From the NCBI GenBank assembly GCA_016745215.1, contig CP050890.1, positions 4,092,001 through 4,156,000 on the forward strand: a stretch of DNA of 64,000 bases, in the 5' to 3' direction. The position numbers and the translations under genes were made by a program. This stretch comes from Thiohalocapsa sp. PB-PSB1 (lineage in GTDB: Bacteria; Pseudomonadota; Gammaproteobacteria; Chromatiales; Chromatiaceae). The notes under the pieces are model-generated. The model had not been told where the DNA came from. It ran no database searches and saw only the letters and a list, made by a program, of their open reading frames with translations. Within the stretch, counting starts at the first letter, position 1. Each line of letters begins with the position of its first letter. Of this stretch, positions 51,978 through 62,425 are shown in pieces.

Positions 51978-54900
51978 TCAGCCAAGCCGCTCGAGTAAGA
52001 CTTTCGCTTCAGCCTGCTGCTCTTCGTTGCCTTCCTGCACGATATCATCCAGAATTGCGCGCGCCGCCTCCGGATCTTCCATCTCGACATAGGCGCGTGC
52101 CAGGTCCATCTTTGTCGACACCTCGTTCCAAAGCCCAGCTTGCTCATCCCACTGCCCGGTGGGCGGCTCGGTTGACTCAACATCCTGCGCCATACCATCT
52201 TTGTTAACGCCCTCTGCATCCGCCAAACTCTGGCTGGATAAGGTTAATTCGTCAAAATCCAATTCCAGTGGCGGCAATGAGATATCCGACCCTCCGCCGG
52301 CTGACTCTCCGGCAGCATTGGTTGCTTTTGATGTTCCGGCGTGCTGACTGGAATTAATCAAACTGGCCAAAGCGTCCAGATCCAAATCCAGGTTGTCGTC
52401 GGTTTCGCTTTGGCTGGCGCCTTCAGATGATGGGCGACTCTCTGCCACTTCCTGCTCATGCAGTTCAACCGCCGATTCGTCTGATGGATCTGAATGAGAA
52501 TACAGCAATGCAGAAAGTTCCGACTCTGTCGGCGGTTCCGCTGGCGATTCCGATTCTGTTGATGGTTCCAATTCTGCTAGCAGTTCCGGCCGCGTTGGCG
52601 GGTCTGGCTCCATCGACGGTTCTGATTCCATCGGCAGCTCTGATGCCAACGGCGGTTTCAGTTCCACCGACAGTTCCGATTGCCCTGGCGGTTCCGAGTC
52701 TGCTGATTTTTCCAGATTTACCGACGATTGCGGTTGCTCTGGCAGTTCTATCTCCGTTGATGATTCCGCTGTTGGAGCCGACTCTTGCGCAGATTCAGCC
52801 GCGAGCGCCGCAGAGACTAGCGGTTCCTCCGATCTGGTATCGTCAAGTTGGTCCGGATCGTCTAAGTTGTTTAGATCCAGATCCAAATCCAGATCCAGCT
52901 CAATGTCTTCATCGCTAGTGTCCATATGGCCCCTGGTCGACAGGCCCATTTCCTGAACCGAAACCCTAAGCTCATCATCCTGAGCATGGGGCGAATCTTC
53001 GCCATCAGATGAATCATCCGCACCGATGACCTCTGACGCCGCGGCCAAATCTGCACCATCACTCTGCTCCAGTGCGGGTGCCAATTGATCAACGACTTGC
53101 TGGATTTCTAGCCATTTTTCCGGGTCTAATCGATCTTCACCAGCCGATTTCATATGCTTTGCGAGTTGCGCTAAGGCATCCTGTTTATCGCTGCCGATGT
53201 AAGCCTCGGCCAGTTTGTACCTGAGATCAGGCTGCGCTGGCGAACTCCTGAGGGCCTCGAGCAAAATCTCTTCCGCCTCACGGTAGCGACCGTACAGAAT
53301 GTAGATATCGGCCTCGGCCAGAACGCCAATTTCCTCGCCCTCGCTTATACCCTCGCCCTGAACATCGGAGAGCGTATCAGCCGGCGCGCCTGAGGATGGC
53401 TCAGACAGCGATTCCAAATCAAGCGTTCGCGAATCTTCAGCAACCTGCTGATCCGTGACTGGACTCGGCTCTGACCAAGAGAGTTGGCTCTCGGAGCCGT
53501 CTGTGTCGGACAGAACTTCTTCAATATCAATGAAAACTTCGTCCGGCTCGTTTGGCACGTTTTGTGCCCGGCGCCGATAGGCCAGCCAACCCAGTCCACC
53601 CAGCAGCAAAGTACCGACGCCGGCCCCAACCGCCCAAAGCGGCGTGCGATTCACCGTGGTTGAAAGGAAACCCAGTACACCGACGCCAGATTCTTCCGGT
53701 ACATTGTCGGGAGTCGGCTCGATCTCAATGGCTAGGGTTTGCTTGACATCGTCTGGCAACTGCGACAGGGGTTTTGCTGGCGTTTCGGGGGCGGATATGT
53801 CGAGGTTGGGCGCCGACAGTGCTGCATCAATCGCCTGCTGTTCTGCAGTCGGTCTGGCTATCTCTGTTGGTACCTCGACCGGTTCCAAGTCGGAAATGGG
53901 ACCATCGGTGGCTTGCGCGGATGTGCTGGGCAACAGTTCACGCGAGGCATCGGCATCTGCCGGCTTGGGAACCGGTTCCAACTCCGCATCCCCAAGCATC
54001 GCCAATTCGTCCGCATCTAAACCTAGAGCACGAGCGGACTCCGGATCTCGGACGGCAGCTTGTATTTGCGCAAGCTGTTCGTTACGCAATTCCAACAAGC
54101 GCCGAATGTCGTTCAGCTGTGCCTCCAGATTGTGAATACGATCACGTAGTTCTGTGGTTTCCTGACGATTGCTTTCGCTGGCCTCTCGTACCAGCAATAA
54201 ATCTTCTTCCAACGCGCCGACATTCTCCGAAGATGGGGCGGCTTCACTGGCGGATCCCTCATCAGGCTCCCGCTCATCACCCTCGTTGCCCACCGGCTCA
54301 CTGCCCGCCGGTGCCGTCGCAATGGTCAATCGCGGTTGCGCGGGAATATCCGTAATCGGCTCTGCCGTGACTTTACGGCCCGCCATCGCATCCCGGAATT
54401 GACGTTCGGCAGTATTCGCATCCAGCGCAAACAGTTCCTCGGCGGTCGGAATATAGAGATCCGAATTAACCGCTAGTAGGTTAATGTTGCCACGCACGAA
54501 GGCATCCTGATTGTTACGATACAGCGCCATTGCTGTTTGAGCTACGCTCGCGCCTGGGGGAGCCATGCGTCGGGCAATACGCCAAAGTCCGACGCCGTTG
54601 CGCACGGGGCCGTAATGCAGTGGAAACTCTGTATTAGCGGCCTGACGCGGAACCGGCTGGGGCATAGGAGGGGGTACTGGAGGGGATACTGGCCGAGATT
54701 CAGGCTGCGACGCTGCGGCTGTCTCAGCAGCAGGCTGAGATTGCCGCGGAGCCGGTGCCTGCGGGCGGGTTCTTGGCGGTGGCGGTGTGGTGCGGGCAGT
54801 CGGCGGAGCGCGTCTGACAGGTGCCGCGGCATTTGGCATCGATACATTGGGGGCAGATCGTGAGCCCCTGGTAGGCGGATCCATCAATACCGTGTATTCC

Positions 54901-55268
54901 TTGACCATTCGGCCTTCCGGCCAAAGCACCTCGACCAGGAAATCGAGATAGGGCTCGCGAATCGGCTCGCGGCTGGTGACCTGAACGATCGGCTGCCCAG
55001 CACGCCCAAGCATCGGTGTAAAGCGCAACCGAGTCAAAAAATGTGGTCGCTCGGCACCCGCGTCGCGAAAGGCGTCGGCACTGGCTAAACGAACCTTTAC
55101 CGTGTCGAGTTCGTCAGTTTTGACGTCAAACAGCTCGATTTCGGCATAAAATGGCTGATTCAATGCCGATTGTGTGCGCATACCCCCAAGCCCCAACGCA
55201 GAGACACTTGGGGATGTCAGTCCCTGCGCCAGGGCCAACAGCACAAACAGCATTGATGTGCGGAACAT
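51978..55268 (-). CDS. fimV: FimV family polar-organising protein
   Basis: A 1,096-residue protein. Signal peptide (1-24), then the conserved periplasmic domain (QSALNQPFYAEIELFDVKTD, about 32-130), a Pro/Ala/Gln-rich linker, and a LysM-like region with HYGPVRNGVGLWRIARRM (about 215-290). A coiled coil with ELRDRIHNLEAQLNDIRRLL follows, then one span (LWAVGAGVGTLLLGGLGWLA). The cytoplasmic part is highly acidic with TPR units (ADIYILYGRYREAEEILLEA) and imprecise Glu-Pro-Ser repeats. It ends with the FimV C-terminal domain (LDLARAYVEMEDPEAARAIL-like). FimV helps organise the cell pole and type IV pili. Confidence 0.9.
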   Translation of the reverse strand: MFRTSMLFVLLALAQGLTSPSVSALGLGGMRTQSALNQPFYAEIELFDVKTDELDTVKVRLASADAFRDAGAERPHFLTRLRFTPMLGRAGQPIVQVTSREPIREPYLDFLVEVLWPEGRMVKEYTVLMDPPTRGSRSAPNVSMPNAAAPVRRAPPTARTTPPPPRTRPQAPAPRQSQPAAETAAASQPESRPVSPPVPPPMPQPVPRQAANTEFPLHYGPVRNGVGLWRIARRMAPPGASVAQTAMALYRNNQDAFVRGNINLLAVNSDLYIPTAEELFALDANTAERQFRDAMAGRKVTAEPITDIPAQPRLTIATAPAGSEPVGNEGDEREPDEGSASEAAPSSENVGALEEDLLLVREASESNRQETTELRDRIHNLEAQLNDIRRLLELRNEQLAQIQAAVRDPESARALGLDADELAMLGDAELEPVPKPADADASRELLPSTSAQATDGPISDLEPVEVPTEIARPTAEQQAIDAALSAPNLDISAPETPAKPLSQLPDDVKQTLAIEIEPTPDNVPEESGVGVLGFLSTTVNRTPLWAVGAGVGTLLLGGLGWLAYRRRAQNVPNEPDEVFIDIEEVLSDTDGSESQLSWSEPSPVTDQQVAEDSRTLDLESLSEPSSGAPADTLSDVQGEGISEGEEIGVLAEADIYILYGRYREAEEILLEALRSSPAQPDLRYKLAEAYIGSDKQDALAQLAKHMKSAGEDRLDPEKWLEIQQVVDQLAPALEQSDGADLAAASEVIGADDSSDGEDSPHAQDDELRVSVQEMGLSTRGHMDTSDEDIELDLDLDLDLNNLDDPDQLDDTRSEEPLVSAALAAESAQESAPTAESSTEIELPEQPQSSVNLEKSADSEPPGQSELSVELKPPLASELPMESEPSMEPDPPTRPELLAELEPSTESESPAEPPTESELSALLYSHSDPSDESAVELHEQEVAESRPSSEGASQSETDDNLDLDLDALASLINSSQHAGTSKATNAAGESAGGGSDISLPPLELDFDELTLSSQSLADAEGVNKDGMAQDVESTEPPTGQWDEQAGLWNEVSTKMDLARAYVEMEDPEAARAILDDIVQEGNEEQQAEAKVLLERLG

Positions 55269-55580
55269 CCTTCACCCTCGCCAATCATGGCGGTTTGATT
55301 GGAATACGAACGCTGAAAGCGAAACTGTCACATGGTGGGCGTCGATAGGCTCTGCCGACCTTCCGAACCGCAAAGGCGATGATAATGCAGTGGTAAACCG
55401 AGCCAAAACCATATCTATATACTGGAAGTTCATCAGCGCGGCCGAGGCATGCTGGCTCTACCCGCAGGAATATAAAACGGAAACGATGTGATGTATCAGC
55501 TCCAGCGTCAATATACCTTAAACTATAACGGAAACTCATGGCTGACAGCAAAGTGCTCACGACTCGGCACGCCTCATCCA
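55269..55580. other. fimV-asd intergenic region
   Basis: 312 bp with no credible gene. It must hold the fimV promoter; none could be fixed with certainty. Confidence 0.4.
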
Positions 55581-56696
55581 TCAGCGCGACAGCAATAGTC
55601 GCAGCATGCGCCGCAGGGGCTCAGCAGCTCCCCAGAGCAACTGGTCGCCAACGGTAAAAGCGGATAGATAGGTCGGCCCAAAATTCATTTTCCGCAGGCG
55701 CCCGATGGGGATGTCAAGGGTGCCGGAAACCTTGGCTGGGGATAATTCGGCGATGCTGCACTCGCGCTGGTTAGGGATGACATGTACCCAGTCGTTGGCA
55801 CCATCGATCATATCGGAGATCTCGTCGATCGGCACATCACGGCGTAATTTGATCGTTAGGCCCTGGCTATGACAACGCATGGCGCCAATGCGCACGCAGA
55901 TACCATCAATGGCGACTGGATCATCTATCTGCCCGAGGATTTTGTTGGCTTCCGCTTGGCCTTTCCATTCCTCGCGGGACTGGCCGTTGTCGAGCTGTTT
56001 ATCGATCCACGGGATCAGGCTGCCCGCCAGCGGCACCGAAAACAGCTCGCGCGGAAAGTCGGATCGGCGCATCCGATCGGTAACGCGGCGATCAATCTCC
56101 AGAATGGAACGTTTTTGGTCTGCCAGCAGATCGGCGACGCTGTCGTACAATGCACCCATCTGCGTCAACAATTCGCGCATATTGCGCGCTCCTGCACCAG
56201 AGGCAGCCTGATAGGTCATGGCGCTGATCCATTCAACCAGATCCCGACGCATTAATTCGCCCACCGCCATCAGCATCAGGCTCACGGTGCAGTTGCCGCC
56301 GATGAAATCGCGCTGGCCAGCATGCAGGGAGCGCTCGATCAGATCCAGATTGACCGGATCAAGGATGATTGTGCTGTCAGCCGCCATGCGCAGCGTCGAT
56401 GCTGCGTCGATCCAATACCCGCGCCAGCCTGCCGCTCGCAACGGCTGATACAACTTTGCCGTGTAATCGCCGCCCTGACAGGTAACGATGGCGTCCATCG
56501 ACGCCAACGCATTCAGATCATAGGCATCGCGCAATAAGCTCCTGCCTTGTCCCAGGTCCGGAGCTGGCTCGCCTTGTTGCGTGGTGGAGAAAAATACGGG
56601 CTCGGCAATCAAGGCAAAATCCTGTTCATCGCGCATGCGTTCCATCAGCACCGAACCCACCATGCCGCGCCAGCCAACGAAACCGACTCGTTTCAT
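55581..56696 (-). CDS. asd: Aspartate-semialdehyde dehydrogenase
   Basis: A 371-residue NADP enzyme of the lysine, methionine and threonine pathway. N-terminal nucleotide loop VGWRGMVGSVLMERM; catalytic Cys in FIGGNCTVSLMLMAVG; His in GAMRCHSQGLTIKL. Length matches the long gammaproteobacterial Asd type. Lies downstream of leuB by 94 bp. The leuB-asd-fimV order is conserved in pseudomonad-like genomes. Confidence 0.96.
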   Translation of the reverse strand: MKRVGFVGWRGMVGSVLMERMRDEQDFALIAEPVFFSTTQQGEPAPDLGQGRSLLRDAYDLNALASMDAIVTCQGGDYTAKLYQPLRAAGWRGYWIDAASTLRMAADSTIILDPVNLDLIERSLHAGQRDFIGGNCTVSLMLMAVGELMRRDLVEWISAMTYQAASGAGARNMRELLTQMGALYDSVADLLADQKRSILEIDRRVTDRMRRSDFPRELFSVPLAGSLIPWIDKQLDNGQSREEWKGQAEANKILGQIDDPVAIDGICVRIGAMRCHSQGLTIKLRRDVPIDEISDMIDGANDWVHVIPNQRECSIAELSPAKVSGTLDIPIGRLRKMNFGPTYLSAFTVGDQLLWGAAEPLRRMLRLLLSR

Positions 56697-56790
56697 AAGA
56701 TTGCTCCAGCTTGAGATGACTCGCGCCCAGCGTTCGATTCGAGATCATGCGCCACTGCCACTCTCCTCTATATCGTCTATCGCAGGCCCG

Positions 56791-57897
56791 TTATATGGCC
56801 GCACTTCGCAGTACCGATACCACCGCATCGCCCATCTGCACCGTACCGATTTTCTCGTTGCCCTCAGTAAAGATATCCGGAGTGCGCAGACCCTGATCCA
56901 GTACCGCAGATACGGCCTTTTCGATGCGCTCTGCCTGTACTCCAGCATCCAGAGAATAACGCAGCATCATGGCCAAAGACAGAATCGTAGCCAACGGATT
57001 GGCTACGCCTGTGCCCGCGATATCCGGGGCCGAACCGTGAATCGGCTCGTACATACCCTTACCATCTGCATCCAACGATGCCGACGGCAGCATGCCGATG
57101 GAGCCGGTCAACATAGCCGCACAGTCGGACAGAATATCGCCGAACAGATTCGTGGTCACCATGACATCGAACTGCTTCGGCGCACGCACCAGTTGCATGG
57201 CAGCATTATCGACGTACATGTGGCTTAGTTCCACCTGCGGATAATCGCCACCGACGCGGATCGCCACCTCTCGCCAAAGCTCGGTGCATTCGAGCACATT
57301 GGCCTTATCGACCGAGCATACGCGCTTGCCGCGTTTCATGGCGATATCGAAGGCGACACGGCAAATGCGGTCAATCTCCGACTCGGTATAAACCAGGGTG
57401 TTTAGACCGCGACGCTCGCCGGATGCAAGTGTCTCGACCCCCCGGGGCTGACCGAAGTAGATGCCTCCGGTAAGCTCGCGAACGATCAGGATATCCAGAC
57501 CGGAGACGACATCGGAGCGCAGGGTCGATGCCGCCGCCAGCTGCGGATACAGGATAGCCGGGCGCAGATTTGCGAATAGCCCGAGTTCGCCACGCAACCC
57601 CAGCAGGCCCTTTTCCGGACGCACCGAGATGTCAAGCGACTCCCATTTAGGCCCGCCAACCGCGCCAAGCAGTACCGCATCCGCGTCAAGCGCCAGATCC
57701 AGCGTTGCTTTCGGCAACGGATGGCCGCTGTCATCGAAGGCCGCTCCTCCCACCAGCGCCTCTTCCATAGCGATGTCGAGGCCGAAGTGATCGCGTAGGC
57801 AATTCAGCACCTTCACCGCCTCTCGGACAATCTCCGGACCGATGCCGTCACCGGGCAGGATCAAGATTTTTTTGCTCAAATCTCGCTCCGTTATCAT
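56791..57897 (-). CDS. leuB: 3-isopropylmalate dehydrogenase
   Basis: A 368-residue enzyme started at MITERDLSKKILILPGDGIG. It oxidatively decarboxylates isopropylmalate in leucine synthesis. Typical blocks are LLGAVGGPKWE, the Mg/substrate loop DNAAMQLVRAPKQFDVMV, NLFGDILSDCAAMLTGSIGM and the adenosine loop HGSAPDIAGTGVANPLATIL. Follows leuD by 61 bp. Confidence 0.96.
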   Translation of the reverse strand: MITERDLSKKILILPGDGIGPEIVREAVKVLNCLRDHFGLDIAMEEALVGGAAFDDSGHPLPKATLDLALDADAVLLGAVGGPKWESLDISVRPEKGLLGLRGELGLFANLRPAILYPQLAAASTLRSDVVSGLDILIVRELTGGIYFGQPRGVETLASGERRGLNTLVYTESEIDRICRVAFDIAMKRGKRVCSVDKANVLECTELWREVAIRVGGDYPQVELSHMYVDNAAMQLVRAPKQFDVMVTTNLFGDILSDCAAMLTGSIGMLPSASLDADGKGMYEPIHGSAPDIAGTGVANPLATILSLAMMLRYSLDAGVQAERIEKAVSAVLDQGLRTPDIFTEGNEKIGTVQMGDAVVSVLRSAAI

Positions 57898-57958
57898 TGA
57901 TATGCGGGATCGGAATGCAGCGGATGCCACCGGATACCCGAGGATTTTGCTCTAGTCA

Positions 57959-58603
57959 TTAGCCGAACAACCAAGGCGCTTCATTGCGCCGACGCTGCTC
58001 ATAGGCAGAGATCTCGTCCACGTGCTCTAAGGTCAAGCCAATGTCGTCTAGGCCATGGATCAAGCAATGATGATGAAATGGGTCGATGACGATTTCGATC
58101 GGGGTACTTCCCGGCATCACGGGGTATAGCATCGAATTGTGTAAATCGATCTCGATCTCCAGGGGTTTTTCACCACTCGCCCAGACGAACAGCTGATCGA
58201 TCAGCGCCTCGTCCAACGCCACCGGAAGTAGTCCGTTTTTGATCGCGTTTTGATGAAAAATTTCGGCAAAGCTCGGCGCCAACAGTACTCGAAAACCATG
58301 ATCCGCCAATGCCCAAGGGGCGTGCTCACGCGACGAACCGCAACCGAAATTATGGCGTGCCAGCAAGATACTGGCACCGGCATAGCGCGGGTCATTGAGT
58401 ACAAAATCTGGATTCAGCGGCCGACCGCTGCAATCCTGCTCCGGCTCGCCACGATCCAGATAACGCCATTCGTCGAATAGATTCGGACCGAACCCAGTAC
58501 GCTTAATGGATTTCAGGAACTGCTTCGGAATAATTGCATCGGTATCGACATTGGCACGGTCCAATGGCAATACGATGCCACGGAAATTCTCGAACGGCTT
58601 CAC
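57959..58603 (-). CDS. leuD: 3-isopropylmalate dehydratase small subunit
   Basis: A 214-residue swivel subunit. Features are ANVDTDAIIPKQFLKSIKR near the start and HNFGCGSSREHAPWALADHG in the middle. It forms the heterodimer with LeuC that isomerises isopropylmalate. It begins one base after the leuC stop, so the two are coupled. Normal length. Confidence 0.96.
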   Translation of the reverse strand: MKPFENFRGIVLPLDRANVDTDAIIPKQFLKSIKRTGFGPNLFDEWRYLDRGEPEQDCSGRPLNPDFVLNDPRYAGASILLARHNFGCGSSREHAPWALADHGFRVLLAPSFAEIFHQNAIKNGLLPVALDEALIDQLFVWASGEKPLEIEIDLHNSMLYPVMPGSTPIEIVIDPFHHHCLIHGLDDIGLTLEHVDEISAYEQRRRNEAPWLFG

Positions 58604-58604
58604 A

Positions 58605-60011
58605 TCAGATCTCCCTTACATCCACAAAACGCCCGTATACCGCCGCTGCTGCGGCCATCGCCGGGCTGACCAGATGGGTACGCCCACCCTGCCCCTGACG
58701 ACCCTCGAAATTGCGATTGCTGGTGGACGCACAGCGCTCGCCCGGCTCGAGCCGATCGGCATTCATCGCTAAACACATGGAACAGCCTGGTTCGCGCCAT
58801 TCGAAACCGGCCGCGGTGAACACCTTATCTAGCCCCTCGGCCTCGGCCTGCTGCTTGACCAGGCCAGAACCGGGCACCACCAGTGCCAGTTTCACGCCAT
58901 CGGCCACCTTACGCCCGTTCGCTACCTCGGCGGCGGCGCGCAAATCCTCAATCCGACCGTTGGTGCAAGAGCCGATAAAGACTTTGTCCACCGCGACTTG
59001 CTTCAGCGGTGTGCCAGGCGCAAGCCCCATATAAGTTAGCGCATGGCGGATACTGCTGGCCTTGACCGGATCGGCAATCTCATCCGGATTCGGCACCTCC
59101 CCATCTACTGGTAAGACCATCTCCGGCGACGTGCCCCAGGTAACCTGCGGGCGGATGTTCGCTGCATCGATGCGCACCACCCGGTCATAACTCGCCTCGG
59201 GATCGGAGTTCAAGCCGCGCCAATACGCGGCAGCCTGTTCGAACTGATCGCCCTTGGGCGCAAACGGCCGATTGCGGACATACTCGATGGTCTTTTCATC
59301 AATGCCGATCAGTCCGGCACGGGCGCCGGCCTCAATGGTCATATTACACACCGTCATACGCCCTTCCATGCTCAGATCGAGAATCGCACTGCCGGCAAAC
59401 TCGATCACATGCCCGGTGCCACCCGCGGTACCAATCTCACCAATGACCGCCAGCACGATATCTTTTGCAGTGACGCCGCGCCCGAGCTCGCCTTCTACGC
59501 TCACCAGCATTGATTTGGATTGTTTTTGCAGCAGGCACTGGGTGGCCAATACATGCTCCACCTCCGAGGTGCCAATGCCGAACGCCAGGGCGCCGAAGGC
59601 TCCATGTGTAGCGGTGTGACTATCGCCACAAACGATGGTCATACCTGGCTGGGTAAAGCCTGCCTCGGGTCCGACCACATGCACGATCCCCTGGCGTTTG
59701 TCGCGCATTTCAAATAGGGTGATGCCGAATTCCCGGCAGTTAGCTTCCAGCGTTTCCACCTGCAAGCGCGATACCGGATCGGTGATACCCAGGTGGCGAT
59801 CGGTGGTCGGCACATTATGATCCGGCACCGCCAGATTCGTCTCCGGGCGCCGCGGTGTACGTTCGGCAAGACGCAGTCCTTCGAACGCCTGCGCCGAGGT
59901 TACCTCATGCACTAACTGCCGATCGATATACAGTAATGTCGTGCCGTGTTCGTCGACACGCACCACATGCGCGTCCCAAATCTTGTCATAGAGGGTTTTT
60001 GGCCTGGCCAT
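58605..60011 (-). CDS. leuC: 3-isopropylmalate dehydratase large subunit
   Basis: A 468-residue aconitase-family enzyme with a [4Fe-4S] cluster. Cluster cysteines are in FIGSCTNGRIEDLRAAA and EPGCSMCLAMNAD. The N-terminal motif MARPKTLYDKIWDAHVV and CGDSHTATHGAFGALAFGIG agree with LeuC. First gene of leuC-leuD-leuB. No leader peptide rich in leucine was recognised upstream. Confidence 0.96.
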   Translation of the reverse strand: MARPKTLYDKIWDAHVVRVDEHGTTLLYIDRQLVHEVTSAQAFEGLRLAERTPRRPETNLAVPDHNVPTTDRHLGITDPVSRLQVETLEANCREFGITLFEMRDKRQGIVHVVGPEAGFTQPGMTIVCGDSHTATHGAFGALAFGIGTSEVEHVLATQCLLQKQSKSMLVSVEGELGRGVTAKDIVLAVIGEIGTAGGTGHVIEFAGSAILDLSMEGRMTVCNMTIEAGARAGLIGIDEKTIEYVRNRPFAPKGDQFEQAAAYWRGLNSDPEASYDRVVRIDAANIRPQVTWGTSPEMVLPVDGEVPNPDEIADPVKASSIRHALTYMGLAPGTPLKQVAVDKVFIGSCTNGRIEDLRAAAEVANGRKVADGVKLALVVPGSGLVKQQAEAEGLDKVFTAAGFEWREPGCSMCLAMNADRLEPGERCASTSNRNFEGRQGQGGRTHLVSPAMAAAAAVYGRFVDVREI

Positions 60012-60494
60012 AGGAATGCCGCCTCGAATGCCGGTCGCCGAGCGACGGCAGAGAAAATGAAGCGATAAATCGTAACCGGACCGCGCCCAGAACTCAACAT
60101 GCCGCGAACCAAGGCTTTGCGAATGAACCTATGCTGTTGCTTGGATTGCTCTCCGTCATGACCGGGATTGCAATCGGCTGGTTGGAATTGCCAGCCTCTG
60201 ATGTCGATGGCCTAAGGAATAGATGACCGGCAAGGATCACCCTGCTACAGCACCCGCGGTATGCCGATTTCGTTGATCTGGGCGTCTTGGTCTCTGCCCT
60301 CGGCGTCAGGTCGAATCGCTGTTTCGTACAGCAACCTTGCAAAATTTCAATCTTCTATATTGATCAACTTGTGGGACTGAACTAGCATAACCCTGTAGCA
60401 CCATCTGGATTTGATTCCATTCGGCGCCGCGTTCACACCCGATCGTAACGAAGTACCACGGTGTATATTCATAATCATATCAGGAGAGAAGATA
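60012..60494. other. Divergent leuC / cytochrome intergenic region
   Basis: 483 bp with no credible ORF. It should contain promoters for both directions. CAGGAGAGAAG (60481-60491) is the ribosome-binding site of the cytochrome gene. No attenuator was identified. Confidence 0.45.
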
Positions 60495-62366
60495 ATGGCC
60501 TCGTCGATCGATTTACGACTTCCGGCGGTATTTGGTACCGCCAGCCTCGCAGTTTTGATGGCTGCGATGATCCAGAACCCGTTGGCTCATGCATCCGAGG
60601 AACTGGTATTCATTAACCAAGGGGCAGAGTGGACTGACGTCGAGCGCCTTGGTTACTACAGCCAGGACCAGGGATCGCAGATCATGCCATTGGCCTGGAT
60701 GCAGGCATTGCAGATGGATGGCAGCTCGTTTCTCGAGCGGCTACCCGAATACGGTTATCTGCCGAACGAACACAGCCAGCCTGCGGGTCTGCCCGTGGGT
60801 TTCACCACGAATGACGATCACATCGGCATGACCTGTGCCGCCTGCCATACCCGCCAAATCGAGGTGGAAGGTACCGCCTATCGAATTGATGGCGGCCCCG
60901 CCATGGTTGATTTTCAGTCCTTCCTGCAAGACCTATCCACTGCCATGCGCGAGGTGCAGGACAACCCTGATACATTTACTGCCTTCGCCCAGGCCGTCTT
61001 GGGCGCACCGCCCAGTGAAGAGCAGCTGGCCGCATTACGACTAGAAGTGGCGGCTTGGTTCCTGCGCTTTGACACCCTGATGAGCAAGGCACTGCCAAAG
61101 GACAATCCCTGGGGACCCGGTCGCTTGGACGCGGTGGGCATGATCTTCAATCGGCTCACCGGGCTCGACATCGGCGAAGGAACTGGACACATCATTGCGG
61201 ACAACATTCAAGTAGCCGATGCCCCGGTCCGTTATCCGTTTTTATGGAATGCGGCCATCCAGGATAAGACCCAATGGCCGGGATTTGCCGACAATGGAGA
61301 CGATTTGCTCGCACTGTCGCGCAACCTGGGAGAAGTGTTTGGCGTCTTTGCGGACTTTGCGCCGGAAAAGGATGAATGGCGCATCCTCGGAGTCAATTAT
61401 CTGGCCACCAACTCGGCGAACTTCGAGGGCCTCGCTGCACTGGAGAACCATATCAAGAAGCTCGGTCCGCCCCAGTGGCCATGGCAGGAAGGACCGCTGG
61501 CGATCGATCAGCAACGTGCCGAGCGCGGCAAGGCCATCTATGAAAGCCCCACCAAGACCGAGGATGGCGGCTGCGCCGGATGTCATGGCATTCGCAAGGG
61601 CACTCGTCGCGTATTCTCCGAGGAAACCTGGGCCACTCCCCTGTGTGATGTGAATACCGATACCAGGGAATACCAAGTTCTCAGCTGGGAGGCGGATACC
61701 GGGGTACTCAATGGCGCCACAATACCGTTTCTGAAAGACCCGCTCCAGCCCCGCGACAAGGCCTTCTCGATCCTCGGTACGGCGGTACTCGGCTCGATCC
61801 TGCAACATTCATCTCCAATCGCGATGGAGATGGAAACGATCGCAAAAAAGAATGCGGACAGAATTCAGGCTGTGCTCGGCGATAGGGGGACAACCATCAT
61901 TCAGAAATTCGCCACCGACCTGCAGGCCTTGCAATCCAAACTGATCACTGCCGAAAACAAAGAACTCATCGGTGCCTTCCGGGATCTACCAAAGGTATGG
62001 AGAAACCAATCCAGTCAGGGTCGCTGTAAGGATAGTTTTTCTGATCCAGACCCCGCGATCGTCTACGAATCTCGGGTCATGCAAGGGATCTGGGCCGCGG
62101 CGCCCTATTTACATAACGGCTCGGTACCGACCCTGGAAGACCTGCTCGAGCCCACCGCCGAGCGCCCGTCTAGTTTCCAGGTCGGACCTGCTTACGATCC
62201 AATCAAGATTGGCCTGGCCGCGGAACAAACCCAATTCGACTATACCTATGTCACCACCGATTGCGATGATCGGGATTCCGGCAACAGCCGCTGCGGGCAT
62301 GAATACGGCACTAAGCTCAGCGAGGAGGAAAAGAAGGATCTGCTGGAATACCTGAAGGTTTTGTAG
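60495..62366 (+). CDS. RoxA-like diheme c-type cytochrome
   Basis: A 623-residue protein started at MASSIDLRLPAVFGTAS with a strong ribosome-binding site. Signal peptide to about residue 32 (LAHA). Heme c sites are CAACH (114-118) and CAGCH (about 360). After the first heme comes IEVEGTAYRIDGGPAMVDFQ, and near the end the YLHNGSVPTLEDLLEP motif, both as in the RoxA/RoxB and large diheme peroxidase-like family. Expected in the periplasm, in oxidation of organic or peroxide substrates. The rubber-oxygenase activity of RoxA itself should not be assumed. Confidence 0.82.
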   Translation: MASSIDLRLPAVFGTASLAVLMAAMIQNPLAHASEELVFINQGAEWTDVERLGYYSQDQGSQIMPLAWMQALQMDGSSFLERLPEYGYLPNEHSQPAGLPVGFTTNDDHIGMTCAACHTRQIEVEGTAYRIDGGPAMVDFQSFLQDLSTAMREVQDNPDTFTAFAQAVLGAPPSEEQLAALRLEVAAWFLRFDTLMSKALPKDNPWGPGRLDAVGMIFNRLTGLDIGEGTGHIIADNIQVADAPVRYPFLWNAAIQDKTQWPGFADNGDDLLALSRNLGEVFGVFADFAPEKDEWRILGVNYLATNSANFEGLAALENHIKKLGPPQWPWQEGPLAIDQQRAERGKAIYESPTKTEDGGCAGCHGIRKGTRRVFSEETWATPLCDVNTDTREYQVLSWEADTGVLNGATIPFLKDPLQPRDKAFSILGTAVLGSILQHSSPIAMEMETIAKKNADRIQAVLGDRGTTIIQKFATDLQALQSKLITAENKELIGAFRDLPKVWRNQSSQGRCKDSFSDPDPAIVYESRVMQGIWAAAPYLHNGSVPTLEDLLEPTAERPSSFQVGPAYDPIKIGLAAEQTQFDYTYVTTDCDDRDSGNSRCGHEYGTKLSEEEKKDLLEYLKVL

Positions 62367-62390
62367 TCCGCTTCAAAAAGCTGGATGCAG

Positions 62391-62425
62391 AATGCGATAG
62401 CGGCTCCCCTGCCCTATCGCATTTT
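62391..62425 (+). terminator. Possible Rho-independent terminator
   Basis: AATGCGATAG (62391-62400) and CTATCGCATT (62414-62423) form a 10-bp stem with a 13-base loop, followed by a short T run, 25 bp after the cytochrome stop. Confidence 0.6.

Noticed and set aside
51890..52219. 110-codon extension of truA
   Set aside because: It overlaps the fimV 3' end and lacks similarity to TruA, which begins at the usual MSRIAMAVEYDG.
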